DNA of 64,000 nucleotides from Aurelia coerulea (lineage: Eukaryota > Cnidaria > Scyphozoa > Semaeostomeae > Ulmaridae): assembly GCA_039566865.1 (NCBI GenBank), contig CM076962.1, positions 9,356,743 to 9,420,742 on the forward strand. Reading direction: 5' to 3'. The notes below the pieces were generated by a model that was not told the origin of the DNA, did not search any database, and saw nothing but the letters and a program-made list of their open reading frames with translations. Made by a program: the position numbers and the translations under genes. Position 1 is the first letter of the stretch; every line of letters begins with the position of its first letter. Positions 63,801 to 64,000 of the stretch are shown here, in pieces.

Positions 63801-64000
63801 GCATTCGTCGTTCTTTAAAACTTTAGTTTTGACAGTAACTTCTCTTATAGCACTATATTAGTGCTGCAACAACTATTTTTAGAAACATTACTATTGACAA
63901 TAGCTTTTTCTATAGTCTTATTTTTGCTTTAATGTATAAACAAACCTCAATTAATTAAATGTTTATTTTCTCAATTGAAACAAAATATAAACGCAAAAAG

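Larger units (their letters stand above)
16795..64000. repeat. Satellite array, block 3, with higher-order repeats
   Basis: About 47 kb of uninterrupted satellite. Classes by anchor context: GTCAATTAACGTAC-TTTAGTAGCATT; GGGGATTAACGTAC-TTTACTAGCTAC; GTCGATTAGCGTAC-TTTAGTACATAC; GTTGATTAACGTAC-TTTAGTAGCTTC; the short AGGGCTTAACGTAC class (~200 bp); and ATGTGGCGTAACGTAC. They occur in repeated orders, giving higher-order units. The short-class marker TAGGGC lies near 17021, 18715, 39806, 42250, 44935, 46634, 49282, 51730 and 53456, so unit lengths of about 1.69, 2.44, 2.65-2.69 and 1.7 kb coexist. The array runs off the window end. No gene, RNA or transposon is seen in it. Confidence 0.96.

Noticed and set aside
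16795..64000. AATAAA and ATAAACA words in nearly every monomer as polyadenylation or forkhead sites
   Set aside because: They are short AT-rich words fixed by the repeat itself, with no gene or other sign of use nearby.

Overview
The window is eukaryotic and almost certainly animal. About 58 of its 64 kb is one AT-rich satellite DNA with a monomer near 240-245 bp (about 26% GC in one monomer counted by hand). I see no prokaryotic gene packing, rRNA, tRNA or CRISPR. Two DNA transposons interrupt the array. The more GC-rich one carries the only convincing genes, a Tc1/mariner-type DD34E transposase and an HUH endonuclease-SF3 helicase Rep. A marine invertebrate such as a cnidarian is a plausible host because Rep-like genes are frequent there, but that is a guess.

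Layout. 1-9776: satellite block 1, the most heterogeneous part. 9777-14708: a 4,932-bp element bounded by a TA target duplication, with short inverted termini (CAATGCCTGCCAAAAGT). Its ends are two nearly identical 287-bp foldback units in direct orientation, followed inward by ~125-bp inverted arms. Between the arms the transposase (+ strand, split by a frameshift at an A10 run) and Rep (- strand) point at each other. 14711-15910: satellite block 2. 15911-16792: an 882-bp non-coding element with ~300-bp terminal inverted repeats and a TA duplication. 16795-64000: satellite block 3, with mixed monomer classes in fluid higher-order repeats (HORs) of about 1.69, 2.44, 2.65 and 2.9 kb.

How it fits together. 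The array evolves by unequal exchange: several multi-kb segments recur at fixed offsets, and one pair differs by a clean one-monomer deletion. Both transposons sit at exactly the same TA dinucleotide of the satellite monomer, and uninterrupted paralogues of both sites exist in the array. The strongest candidate for something undescribed is the transposon that seems to unite a Tc1-type cut-and-paste transposase with a rolling-circle-type Rep inside one set of inverted ends. All identities and offsets are hand counts from the given sequence; no database search was run.
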